Source: Cladochytrium replicatum
Taxonomy: Eukaryota > Chytridiomycota > Chytridiomycetes > Cladochytriales > Cladochytriaceae
NCBI GenBank assembly: GCA_025526935.1
Contig: JAHLKD010000006.1
Location: 529,001 to 593,000, forward strand
Length of the DNA: 64,000 nucleotides
Reading direction: 5' to 3'
In this document: positions 36,410-47,589 of the stretch, one piece after another
How positions within the stretch are numbered: the first letter of the stretch is position 1
How the letters are laid out: every line of letters starts with the position of its first letter
Made by a program: the position numbers and the translations under genes
Notes under the pieces: model-generated
Seen by the model: only the letters and a program-made list of their open reading frames with translations
What the model was told of the DNA's origin: nothing
Database searches by the model: none

Positions 36410-37162
36410 TATTGGACGTTGGCCAGGATTTTTATCATTTCGGGACCTCTTTGAACTCATCCTGCTCTCGATTCAAGTACTGGGAAAGAACTTCGGGACG
36501 ACTGTGTCCCCATGGAAAGTCACATTGGACTCACTCGCAGACGCTCGAGTCAAGTAACCAGCAAAGGTTTGGTGATAATCGTCCCTACTTCTTGCAGATC
36601 GCTCAGCCCGATCTTTTACCATATAGGACCCACGGCCCGGTTCCCTACGGGACCCGACGTGTGATGCTAACGCATTCAAATCATTAGAAGTGCATATGAA
36701 ACGCACGTCAATTTGATTGTCCTCTTTTCTCATCCCCGCTGACCACCCTGTTTCCTCCAGCCAAGGACGCCGAGCAATCTGTAGCTGTTGGCAGATCGAA
36801 TCTCAAGTACATGCACTGGTCCAAGCAACAGCTTGGGTATCACACGATCGGGGGGTGCAACGTTAACCCCGATGACCTGTGTGGCACTGGTACCTTGAAT
36901 GGCCCCGTAAGTGCCACTTGTGTCCACGGAAAGAATATCCTTTTCATTCGAGCTGTTCTTTTTGTATATAAGACGCCGGACTCTTACTTACGGATCACTG
37001 CTTGAGTTGTGCTGGAATGCGACAAAGCCGCTGAAGTTCGATGGGGGTGCGATCTAAAGGTCTCCCTTGGAGGATGGTGACGAGGTGATCTTGGGGGGCT
37101 ACGCGGAAGTGAAGGGCGCTCGTGTCGGCTTCGGAGACTGTGCTGGGGTCATCGTTGGTTAA
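36410..37162 (+). pseudogene. FAH: Fumarylacetoacetase pseudogene (C-terminal part, 5'-truncated)
   Basis: The plus strand carries pieces of the fumarylacetoacetase C-terminal domain in correct order but broken. GKNFGTTVSPWKVTLDSLAD (from 36483) runs into a TAA at 36555. VGRSNLKYMHWSKQQLGYHT then IGGCNVNPDDLCGTGTLNGP lies at about 36790-36907, ending at a good donor (gtaagt). After this intron GSLLELCWNATKPLKF appears one base out of frame, then a TAA at 37055-37057. The domain resumes in the same frame with LEDGDEVILGGYAEVKGARV, and the natural-looking stop is at 37160-37162. The N-terminal domain and the first half of the catalytic domain are missing. A retained intron argues against a processed copy. 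The intact enzyme performs the last step of tyrosine breakdown. Confidence 0.85.
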
Positions 37163-37760
37163 AATTTTTGACGTTCACCGGCAAGTTCGTGGTTTGAATG
37201 CACGCTCAGCCTTTGTGGCAGAGTTGATTGGATGAGCACAAACAAAATAATGACGGCACAGAGGAGGGGGCAATCATCGCTGGTAGTGGAGTATTGGTGC
37301 TGGCGGCGGTGGGTCGTATCGTGTTTATTATTGCATAACGTTAGATCCAATCACAAGTGAATGATTGCCAGCATCACAAGCCTTTTGAGGATGAATCTCA
37401 TTGGTGGTTCGAAAATTTTTCAACTTCTGATGACACGTGTTAAACGAAGTGCAATGGGAACTGAGTTCACTGAGCTCTTCAAATCATAAAACTGGCACTT
37501 TCTTCTGGTAAATGAAGTTGCACCAGCCTGTGGAGTACATTGGAACAATGTCCGAGCTCCGCACTGATAAAAATTAATCCTTCCTTGCTTATCAAGCCAC
37601 CTCGGCTACACGTCCTTTCCTAAGATGGCCAGATGAAATTGAGGGGCTACAAATATTTCACCCACTCAAAATAGCAAGTTTTTCTGTGTATATAATCGGT
37701 CATAATCCCCTCGGCGGCCGTGTAAAATTAGATCCCTCTGAACAGTAGACTCAGTCGGAA
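37163..37760. other. Upstream region of the vWD surface-protein gene
   Basis: No coding sequence recognised in about 600 bp. A TATA-like tatataat lies at 37689-37696, about 65-70 bp before the start codon, followed by a C/G-rich patch. The rest is AT-rich without repeats that I can see. Confidence 0.45.
37689..37696 (+). promoter_or_regulatory. TATA-like box of the vWD surface-protein gene
   Basis: The octamer tatataat sits at the right distance upstream of the start codon at 37761 for a strongly expressed gene, in line with the biased codon use of that gene. Position and sequence only; not tested. Confidence 0.4.
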
Positions 37761-40173
37761 ATGAAGCTGCTCGCCTCCCTCCTCAGCGCACTCTACTTTG
37801 CAAGTGCGGCTTCGGCTGTGAACACAAAGTTCTTGCAGTTCGACCCCCCGAACCTTTCCCTCGATGACCTCACGGTATGTTAGGTCGAATCAAAAAACAA
37901 ATATAAAGGCTAAACCGTTTGTTTTTTAGAGCGGTCTTACTTCATTTCGTTTCCGTATGACATCTGCCCCGGTGAAGCCTGTGGACCTGTACATTGATGC
38001 TCCCGGTTTCCGGTTCGCAAACTGCACATACAATTTCCACTCGAAGAACTGGGCGAGCTGGCACACCGTGTCGGTCATTGGTTTGCCTTCTTTGGACATC
38101 ACGGGCGGGTTGACCACTGGTGTCAAGTCGGTCCCCATTCGTTTTGTTGGTTGCGATTACGAGCAGACCCTCGTATGCCAGCGTCCCAGTATGTTTTTTA
38201 AGTGTTTGGGTATCAAAGCGTTTCTAACGGATGTTCATTTTTTCAGCCGTTTGCGCTGCTGAGTGCTCGGTGATGGGTGACCCACACATTTACACCGTTG
38301 ACAAGCAAACCGTCAGTTTCCAGGGTCTTGGAAACTACTACCTTGTCAAATCGTCCAGCTTGGCTGTCCAGGCCAGCTTCTTCTACTGCTCTAAGGGTCA
38401 GGGCTTCTACGCTACTTGCACCAGCTCGGTTGCTATCCAGTACCGCAAGTCGCTTGTTGTGCTTTCTACTTCTGCTTCCACCCAGGGCAAGGCTGTCATT
38501 GAGCTCAAGCAGGCGAGTGCCAGCCTTGACGGCATGAAGATTACCGTGCGGAACGCAAAGGTTCGTTTATGTTTGAGAATCATAGTGTGTTCAATTGCTT
38601 ACCCTTTACTATGCAGGCTGGTTACGTTATCAGCCTTGACGACGGTTCTACGGTCACTCTCAGCACTGACCAGTGGAATAACTTCCGCTTCATTAACACC
38701 CAGTTTGTGATCGCCCCTGTCCACTACAAGAAGGCCAACGGTCTCTGCAACTACTTCGGTGGTTCCACTGGTCGCCTTTACTTGCCCTCGAAGGAGACTG
38801 AAAAGTCTGTGCCCAAGTGGGGTGAGAGCTGGAAGGTTCCCACATCTGAGGATCTTTTCAGCGGAAAGCCGATCACGCTTGACTACACCAACCCCGGATA
38901 CGACAGCTCGAACACGTACGTGTGCACCGTGAAGGGATCGTACTCCAGCCTGTGCCTGACGAGCACGACCACGGCGAAGAGCTCTGCTACGACCACCACC
39001 ACCACGACCACGACCACTACGACCACTACGACAACTGCTACCACCACGACGACTTCGGCCGCGGGCAGCAGCTCTTCCTCTGTCTGGTCTAGCAGCTACT
39101 CTGGATCTTACTCTAGCGGGTACACTTCCTCCACCAGCGACTACACTTCGTCTTCTTCTGCCACCCCGAGCTCTGCAACCACTTCAGCTTCAACTGCAAC
39201 CACCACTGTTACCAGTGAATGGAGCAGCCCTTCCACGACGACCACAACTACCACCGTCGCCACCACCACCTCGTGCGACATCGTCGTCACTACCCTGCCT
39301 CCGTACAGCCCGCCAGTGTGCACCACTACCACCTGGACTCCCGCTACATCCCCCACCACTTCTGCAGTTTGGACCAGCTCCTCCCCCGTTGTGAAGGGTG
39401 ACGAATCCACGTCCCCCTCCGCCAGCGCTACTACATCTGCCGGTGGCAGCGTCAGCACCAGTGCTACCTACGGCACGTTCACGACTTCCGCCGCCTACTC
39501 CTCCCCGACTCCCAACCCCGCTGACGGTGTCTGCCCCAACCAGCCCCTCCCCGGCGACGACATCGCCGACTACCAGGACGAGTACACCCCGCCCTCGACC
39601 AACTGCTCCACTTCCTTCGTCAAGGAAGCCCTCGAGAAGTGCACCAAGCTCCTGACCAAACCCGACGGCTCCCCGCTCTGCGACAAGCTTGGCGTCCCCA
39701 CGACGTACTACATCCAATGCTGCACCAACGACGCCGTCCTCACAGGCTCCTTCCTCCTCGCGGAAGGTTACAAACGCTCCATGCTCGAACACTGCAAGTC
39801 CCGCTGCGAGTACGCGATGAACTCTGCCGAGGCTGATGAGTACGCGGACGAGGTTCAGGCTATCGAGAAGGGCGCTGGGCTGGGTGACAATGGGTGCCCG
39901 AACGACTGCTCGGGTAAGGGCGAGTGCACGTCTATTGGTTGCGTGTGCACGGATGACTTCACGGGTATCGACTGCAGCGTTTCGAAGAACACTACGTATG
40001 CGCCGGGTGCCGAGTACGCAACGGTTGTCAACGAGAACAGCGAGGCTGTGGACGTCGCGGCGCTCAACCAGGGCGACTCGGCGAACGCGCAGGTACCGTC
40101 TGGCGCTGGCCGTGTCGGCTCGGCCATCTTTGCCGCTGCTCTGTGCGCCGTGGTTGCGGTTCTTGCGTTCTAA
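37761..40173 (+). CDS. GPI-anchored surface protein with von Willebrand type-D-like and EGF-like domains and a Thr-rich stalk
   Basis: Four exons (37761-37874, 37930-38188, 38247-38560, 38617-40173) give 747 residues. Signal peptide MKLLASLLSALYFASAASA. An N-terminal beta-rich segment has paired cysteines. A vWD-like domain begins CAAECSVMGDPHIYTVDKQT and includes FQGLGNYYLVKSS and the NGLCNYFGGSTGRLYLPS segment. A Thr/Ser stalk of about 180 residues follows, with runs of Thr encoded by mixed acN codons. Next are a Cys-rich region, an EGF-like module (CPNDCSGKGECTSIGCVCTD, DFTGIDCS) and a hydrophobic tail (GSAIFAAALCAVVAVLAF) typical of GPI signals. Likely a cell-surface or cell-wall adhesin-like protein (inference). 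Codons favour C-ending forms much more than its neighbours, suggesting high expression. Confidence 0.85.
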
Positions 40174-40529
40174 GCGTAAGCTCAGCTCTTTGTACTTTTT
40201 GGCCGGTATTTTCTGTTTCTTTCTCTTTCTGGGGGGAAGCTTGATGGAATAAGTAAGGTTGCACATATCTGGATCGGCTTGTTTCTTTTCCGAGATAACA
40301 CTCCATCGTTTTTGGTTTTTGTGAAGCGATGATTCTGTTAATCGTTTTTGTCGAGCTAGATGTTTTACACAGTGTTTGATTGAGTTTGCTGTATTGTCGG
40401 TCTTTACAGTTTGCGTTCAATTGTCTTTTCGAATAGATCACGGTCAAAGTTATGCGTCGAATCGCTGGCCCATTTAAACAGTGTTGTCCGTGGGAAGTTC
40501 TGCTCCCAAATAGGACATATTGCAGCTTG
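40174..40529. other. Intergenic: vWD gene 3' region and BRCA2 upstream region
   Basis: About 356 bp with T-rich tracts just after the stop codon and no recognised gene. The BRCA2 frame is open from 40452, but family-like residues begin after the Met at 40530. Confidence 0.4.
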
Positions 40530-43500
40530 ATGGACCGCTCCCCAACACGGCCGCACTCCAATGCCCAAACCCCAGCTGCAAGCGCCCGAGCCAGCCGCGC
40601 ATCTCTATCATGGACCGCAGACTTTGAAACCCCTCGAGCAAAATCCCTTATCACCCCGCTCAGGGTCTTCGATAGACTTCGCGAGAGCGCTGAGGTCAGC
40701 CCTGCCTTCTCTCCAGAGTCGCCTGCTACCTTCGCCTCGCCAAAACGCAAGCTCTGCAGCATTCTCGGAGACCATTCAATGACCAGTACACAGAGTTCTG
40801 GAATCCGGCACGTTCCGCAGAGTTGGAAGCGGAAGCGGGTACGGACGATGGACGACGAGTGTGTGTTCGTTGGCAAGGAGCGTGCTGTGGACACGGAGAC
40901 GTTGCAGAGTGGTACGATGATGTCGTCATTGCCGCTGTCGGATCCACCGGTTCCAACGCGCTACAGCGACGACGAGGAGTCGCCAATGCTGTTTCGGAAC
41001 GAGCGGGTGGTGAAGGGGAAGGTGTCTATTTCGCCTGTTCTCTTTGATCTAATGAAAGAGGACAGAAAGGCTGATTTGAAAGCATCGCCGTCGATGAAGC
41101 GAGATCGGTCCGGTTTGGGCACGCTACCTGCGATGAGCGACGCAGGACTTTCGGCTCAGGGACAAATTAACAAAACGAATGACCGCAGGATATCGATTCA
41201 TGAGTTGCGGACGAGGAGGAGCAAGGCGAAGAAACGCAGACGAGTCACAATCAGTGGAACGGGGATGATTAAGAACGGACAGATAAAGACTTCTGGAGCA
41301 AAGACACCGGTTCTTGCGTCTCGAACACGTAACGCAATAGGAATGGAGAGATCCTTATCTACAGACAACGCAAGTTCTGTCATGCCCATCCCGAATATAA
41401 ACGGAGTAAAGACCCCACGATTGGTGCATTTGCGGAGGACGAATAGAAAGCTGATCAGACTGGACGACGCGGACGACAATGATGTTCCAAATGGTAAGTA
41501 TGGACACCATTGATTCATTCTGTGCTTCTTAAGGTTTTGCTTAGGCTCGATAAAATCCCCTTCGAAATTATTGTCAATGGAACTTCCTACACCGAATGCT
41601 TTTCCGGAACGGGGGGAGCCGGAATCTGCCAAAAAGTCTATCGACAACTCCTCCTGCAATTTGTCAAAATCGAATGGCCCTCCTGCTGTTGTTGATGACC
41701 CTTCACCGTCTAATCACACATCTCTGCAAAAGCGAACATCTCAGTCAAAGAATCCACAATGTTTTGTTGGAAGCTTACAGACGGATAATGACGACGAATA
41801 CGGCGGCGATATGGAGTATGGTCAGTCACTTCTGGACATTATTCATGAATCAACGCAGAGGTTTGGGAATGGGTCCAGCTATCATCACAACGAAGACGCG
41901 GAGAAGATGATTGCCCTCGAAGAAGCGTGCGGTTCCCATGGATGCACGCCAGCATTATCAGATGGAGTGGGAGAAATTCGTGAGCACGATTCAGACACGA
42001 GGCTATCGTTAGATGAGAAGAAGATGGAACTGAGGGATGGAGGAACTAAAACCGTCAGAATTGCCGACTCTGTAAAGCCTAAGATTCTGGGTAACTCAAA
42101 TGTTTTGAGGGACAATCAGATGCAAGAATTTGAGACACCTAGTGCATCGATAAGCTTTTCAACTGGAGGGGGAAAGCCGATGACGGTCAATCAAGCGTCT
42201 TCCGATCGTGGAAGGAAACTGATAGCTGAGGTCAGTTTGACCGATGGTTTGGTTGATGAACCTGGGGAGAGCTACCTGGACCAAAATATTGGGGTGCTGA
42301 CGGCGAGTGCGAAGGAAGAAATCGGGATTCCGAACATTGGGCGGGTCGATCATTTAATTTTCCCGTCTGAAGGGTTGAATACCCTACAAAACGCCGATCT
42401 AGTCTCTCGGGCTGAATTTGCAAATCAAGCAAGTAGCTTCTCTACGGAAAGACGACAGAAGATGGATCTGAATCCGGATACACTTGGACTTGTGTCTAGG
42501 TTTTCGTCTGAGGTTGCGGCCGATCCGCCCACCATTGCTTCAGGCACGGGCGAACACCCGTCAACGGAGATCATCGATTCGAATGCCAGCTTTTGCTTTC
42601 AAACTCCAAAAAGGATTTCAAACGTCGTTGACTCCAAGACCGTGACTATCTCGCCCGAATCACACGGCTTCACTAATGGTAGAGGCAGGAAAGTTGAACC
42701 AAACGCAGCTGGATTAGGTGTTGCAGCGAAACTAATGGCAGAAATTTCGCAAGATTGCGCACTTGATAGTGGGATTGAAATCGGAGATTCCAGCAACCGA
42801 CCACAATTTGGATTTGGTTCCACTTCAAGAGCCCCTGCAACGGTGGGCTTTTCGACGGGATCTGGAAAGAGCGTCAAAGTTCCCCCTGGTGGTGAAGAGC
42901 GGGCAAGGCGGCTTATTGCTGAAATTGAAGGAATGGGAGAGCCGCTGAACAGTGTGGCATCCCCAACTCCTGCGTATGCGACTAGAAATACGAACCGATT
43001 ACCGTTCAAAGAACCACCAGCATCGCCTTTTCCGGGGCTGTCGACCTTTAATACACAGACAAAAGTGTCGAACCTTCATGTTTCATCGCCACCACCTGGG
43101 TGGACGACTGGAACCATTGGAAAGCGCCAGGTTTTTCGTTCGCCGCTAATTATATCGAAAGAACGCCAGGTTTTTCGTTCGCCGCTAATTATATCGAAAG
43201 AACGAATCCTTGATCAGAAAATGAAAGGCTCTGGACAGGTTTATACTGCGGCATATTCCGATGTTTCACAAAAGCGTCTAGCGTTGCAACGAGGAGATAT
43301 TGATGACGAGAATCAGCCGCCAGAACAGTGGGAAAACCAATTTAACATGTCGGATACTGAAAGGGGTTTGTCCGACTTGCCATCGCACGGTGCTGGAGGA
43401 TTTCTGCGGCTAACAAATGGCAGAGGCAAAGCTATGCCGATTCCATCTAAGAAAGGGGCCGACTTTGCCGCTGCACTTATCTCAGACTCACATCCGCGAG

Positions 43501-46500
43501 GGAGTGAGCTTTCTGTGGACGACAAGGGAGACCTTGGGAAAGAAAATCGCATGTTCGAAGGAATGAATGGGCCGTTGAATGATTTCTGCAAGTCTACCTT
43601 GTCAGCTGTCCCCAAACCATTCCTGGGCCGTACAACGGGCAAAGGAGGGTCAGTTCGCGTACCATCGGCGCGAAAGTTAGAACAAGCGAGCGCTGTATTT
43701 GGAGATATTTTTAACGCACTCCTAGCTTCGCCCAGTACACGGACTGCAGTTCATTTGGGTACAGCAGAGAGACCCCCTAAAACACCGCTGTTACCTGGAC
43801 GTGCATCATCATTTCAAAACATGAAGAGAACCAATTCGACTACTTCAACGTTCTCATCTGGTGGCTCTCCTAGCGTGAATGCCGGTCAAACACCGAAGCT
43901 TCCTAAACGAAATGGAAGATTCGTATTGCCACAGCGTACCAGTTCACCTTTTCAGCAGATAGCGGCTCCTTCAAGCTCTACTAAACCCAAAAATTTGGAG
44001 ATATTTAACTTGGATGGTAATTCTATAACGTGTGGATGTGCTACATGCTTTATGGTTATTTTTCGTTTTACAGAGAGGTTGCATGGGCGGAAACAATTGT
44101 CACAGCTCTCCGATAGACAAGCATTAACAGCGGAACAATTGGAGTCGATTGGAATGTGAGTCTGCACTCGGTCTGTTGCTCTTAGCTGGAATGATTTACG
44201 AATAACACGCTATGTTGACGACTGAAACCATCGCAAAACGTGAAATATCCAAATATCTATCTTTCAAACACGTAGCACGGAGTGTATAATCGCGATGACT
44301 TCTGCGTCCGCGGATTCATACCGGTTTCCGATTGACATCAACAACGGTTGGGGAGTCCCAGAAGCGCATTCTGCGCTCCTGGAAGCCGGTGTCATACCCA
44401 CCGTCGCTACAGAAAAGTGGGTACAAAACCACTATCGCTGGATTGTCTGGAAATGTGCTGGCATGATACGTTCATTCCCGGAGGAGTTCCGCCGCTTTTG
44501 GTCGCCGCAATATGTGCTAAATCAAATCAAGTACAGGTAGATCTTATGATGTATGAAATCGTCATTATGGAAATGAACTGAGTGGAAACAGATACGAGCG
44601 TGAGGTAAATCGAGTTCATCGTTCTGCTATCAAGATGATTGTTGAACGGGATGATCTTCCTTCGAAGTTCCTCGTGCTTTGTGTATCAGAGATTCATCCA
44701 CAATCAAGTACAGTCACCTCAATACTTTATTAATGATACTGAGAATTCAATTCCAGATGGAAGTGTAGAGCTTGACCTCACCGATGGCTGGTATAAAATA
44801 CGAGCTTCGATCGATAAAGCATTACAACGAGCTGTTGACAAAGAGAAAATTTTCGTTGGAATGAAGTTGAGAATCGCTCAAGCACAGGTTTGATGCCCAG
44901 GATGTCTGCACTGTAGTACATGGCGAATATTTCTTTTCCAGCTTCACTCACCCCGCGACGCAACAGACGTTTTGGATGTCACCACTGAAACAAAGCTAAT
45001 TCTGTCTGCAAACGGAACACGGCGAGCAACTTGGGATGCGAAGCTTGGCTACCAGCCGCGATCAACATTCACTGTGCGGATTGGTGGAATTTCGTCAGAT
45101 GGAGGCGTTGTCCCATGCATTGACGTGGTCGTGCTACGAAAGTATGTTATGCAAGTCATGGAACGCCTGCCAAACAAGTCGTACATCTTTCGAAGTGCAC
45201 GGGAAGATGACATTGTGAGCAAAAAATGGAATGTAAGAAATATCAGCAGATTGATGATCTGTACTGAGGTTTGCATTGAAGTCCGACAGAGATAGAATAC
45301 TTCAGTCTCTTGAAACCGAATTTTATCAGAAGTCTCCTATGCAGCACGAAGTAGACTCCGATATTGCAAGGGATGCCATTGACCAACTAAAGGCGGAATT
45401 GGCTGAAAAGCTTGAAGTGGGTTGTTGGAGGCGAAAATGTGGATTGGAGCTGATTCATTGCTATCCAGGAACTTCATCCCCCCCGCGATACCCGAACTTT
45501 GATAAACGTTCGAGTGTGTGATTACCCTCTCACAACCGACTCCACTTTGGTTAAACATGCCATCTTTACAATTTGGGCTCCGAATGACAATGTGCTCAGT
45601 ATGATAAACGAAGGGCAGCGCTTAAAGGTGAACAGGGATACAGATTCAGTGAAAAGAGGACTAAAACGACATCAAGATACATCGTGTGGCTCCGCGTTCA
45701 GTCGACAGAATCCAATCAAAAGCTCTCATGACCCTTCAGACAATCCGCGGTACACGCTTTCAAAGCTTAAAATCAGAAGAGGAGATAGTTCGTGACGTTT
45801 TTCAACCACGGTCATTTGCTTCTTGTACAGACTTGAATCACTCCAAAAGAGGGGATGAAGTGGATCTGGTCGCGCATATACTCTGTGAGTCTGGTTTTTT
45901 CTGATTAGGCTATTATTGATTATTTGGATTAGCTGTAGGGTGGAGAAATTGCTTCCAGAGGAACCAAGGTCTCTTCCACGAGCAACTAATCTGCGCTACA
46001 GACCATACAGGGTTGCTTATTGTCGTCCGAGTTGGGAGCTATGTTCCAAACCCTATTTGGAGGGTAGGAATTCAGCACTATTCCTTGAGAAGTCATCATG
46101 TATTCTTATGATTTTCCCTGCAGGCGGGAGTGACGGTTGCTTTGCTAAACATGGAGTACTCATACTACTCTGAGACAGGCGGCGCACATGTGCTTAGAGC
46201 TACCATGAACTACGACGTGTTCCGGCCAGGGGACACTGGAATTGCGGGCGAAATCGCATCCACCATTTCCGCCTGGGCTAGGTTAGTGACGCTGATAAGG
46301 TATTGCAAGACTGACGGTTGCATTCAGCTCTCAGGCGAATCTGGACGAGCTGATCAATGATGCGACGGTGGCATTGGATAGCGTTGGTCCCACACTTGGA
46401 CCTATTGGCGAATGCCCAGATTGTGCAAAGTCGATTATCGCCCCATTCCCACTTAAACCCACCACCAACGATGACGTTGAAGGGGCCAATTTACAAACGA

Positions 46501-46976
46501 AATCCGGGCAAACTATCTCCGATTTGGGATACATTCTGCGCGCACACAACAACGGAGAAAACGTTGACGTTAAATCGGGAGAAATTCTGCTGGGCTGGGA
46601 CAATGGGATCGAGATGATGCACTTGCGTTGCCCTGCGGATCTGTTTCGATCAGCACTGATTCGAATCGCGAAACGATATCCAAAGATTGTGGATAACGTC
46701 GTTCTTTTGGGAGAAGGCAAAGGCGAAGTTCAATCCAGTGCGGTCGCAATATGCATTGAAAATTCTTTTCGAATGACTCAACTGACGGAGGAGACAGAAC
46801 TGGACAGCTGTTTAGACGCTCTTTCGTTTGTTCTTCTTCAGGTTAGTCTCGCATCGACTCAATTGATTCAGGAACAGCGGCTAAAAGTACTAAACCAGTG
46901 TCAATACTGCCCAGCTAATCGAAGGATTTCGAGTCTCGAATTGCCATCAAAGTGCATAATGGAAGGTTTAATTTAA
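40530..46976 (+). CDS. BRCA2: BRCA2-type recombination mediator with BRC repeats and OB-fold DNA-binding domain
   Basis: About 1,900 residues. The large exons (to about 41493, then 41545-44019) hold five BRC-like repeats: ISFSTGGGKPMTVNQ (42150), HGFTNGRGRKVEPN (42660), VGFSTGSGKSVKVP (42845), FLRLTNGRGKAMPIPSKKG (43400) and FLGRTTGKGGSVRVPS (43620), each followed by a helix such as RARRLIAEI. The helical domain follows (WVQNHYRWIVWKCAGMIRSF), then OB1 (DLTDGWYKIRASIDKALQRA), OB2 (AIFTIWAPNDNVLSMINEGQ) and OB3 (FHEQLICATDHTGLLIVVRV). A C-terminal region of about 240 residues carries CPDC and CQYC pairs. The family loads Rad51 on single-stranded DNA. A 116-bp intron (about 44157-44272) precedes the helical domain, so the ATG at 44295 is internal. 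The end of the gene is less certain than the DNA-binding domain. Confidence 0.9.
43125..43202 (+). repeat. Perfect 39-bp in-frame tandem duplication inside BRCA2
   Basis: Copies 43125-43163 and 43164-43202 are identical base for base (each begins cgccaggtttttcgttcgcc) and encode RQVFRSPLIISKE twice. The length is a multiple of three, so the frame is kept. It lies between the third and fourth BRC-like repeats. Confidence 0.95.
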
Positions 46977-47107
46977 AAGCTACAGCGGCACACACATCGA
47001 TTCAAGAGTTCTGCTCATATATTGTCGTATGTTTGCTTTGCAATTTTGGTCCTAATGAAATAAGAAAATATTAGCCCTGGGATTTGAGAACAAATAGGGT
47101 TCTATCT

Positions 47108-47515
47108 TTACCTTAACTTCAAGTCCTGTGCAACCTGCACCTGCTCCTTAACAAATCTCATGTATGTACGCCACCACATCTCTCGCTTCTTTCGTCGCCT
47201 CTTCTCGGACGGCTTCTCAAACCGTTCCTGGTATCGGACCACTGCCCGGACTTTGCTCTCTTCTAGCACACGCTGCAGCCCAGAATATGCACCTGCAGGG
47301 TTGCTGGAGCATACAATCGATCGTCCTTTCGAATGTGTGAAGAGACGGCCGAACGATTCACCAGCGTTTGGGAAAGCTTTTGGAGCGAGGGGATCGCGCA
47401 CTGGCGCGTCGAGGTAATGCTTCCTATAGCCTCGAGTTTGGAATAATGGTGCGGAAACAGTCGGGAAGGCTAATCTCCCAGCGACGAGCGTCGAGCCCAT
47501 TCGGAGTGCTGCCAT
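47108..47515 (-). CDS. MRP21: Mitochondrial small-subunit ribosomal protein bS21m
   Basis: Single exon of 135 residues. The C-terminal half is the bS21 domain: RSIVCSSNPAGAYSGLQRVL then VRAVVRYQERFEKPSEKRRR followed by KKREMWWRTYM, the expected basic tail. The N-terminal half (MAALRMGSTLVAGRLAFPTV, SAPLFQTRGYRKHYLD) is basic, hydroxylated and free of acidic residues at the start, as in mitochondrial presequences. The protein sits in the head/platform region of the mitoribosomal small subunit. The start at 47515 is close to the decayed TGS1 g5' end on the other strand. Convergent with BRCA2 (131 bp apart). Confidence 0.9.
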   Translation of the reverse strand: MAALRMGSTLVAGRLAFPTVSAPLFQTRGYRKHYLDAPVRDPLAPKAFPNAGESFGRLFTHSKGRSIVCSSNPAGAYSGLQRVLEESKVRAVVRYQERFEKPSEKRRRKKREMWWRTYMRFVKEQVQVAQDLKLR

Positions 47516-47589
47516 GTTTTCGGCGGTGGCTTGGTAGGGTAGGAACAGCCTAATTCATGAACGGGGGGGAAGAGAAATTCTACTTAGAG

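Noticed and set aside
39190-40266. 358-codon minus-strand ORF opposite the surface-protein gene
   Set aside because: It is antisense to a Thr/Ser-rich, GC-biased coding region, which creates long open antisense frames. Composition is Arg/Gly/Val repeats with no domain.
40064-40894. 276-codon minus-strand ORF across the vWD/BRCA2 gap
   Set aside because: Antisense to two coding exons, low-complexity, no recognisable motif.
44295-44540. ATG at 44295 as the start of a separate gene
   Set aside because: Upstream residues in the same frame join BRCA2 across a 116-bp intron, and the ORF encodes the BRCA2 helical domain, which belongs after the BRC repeats.
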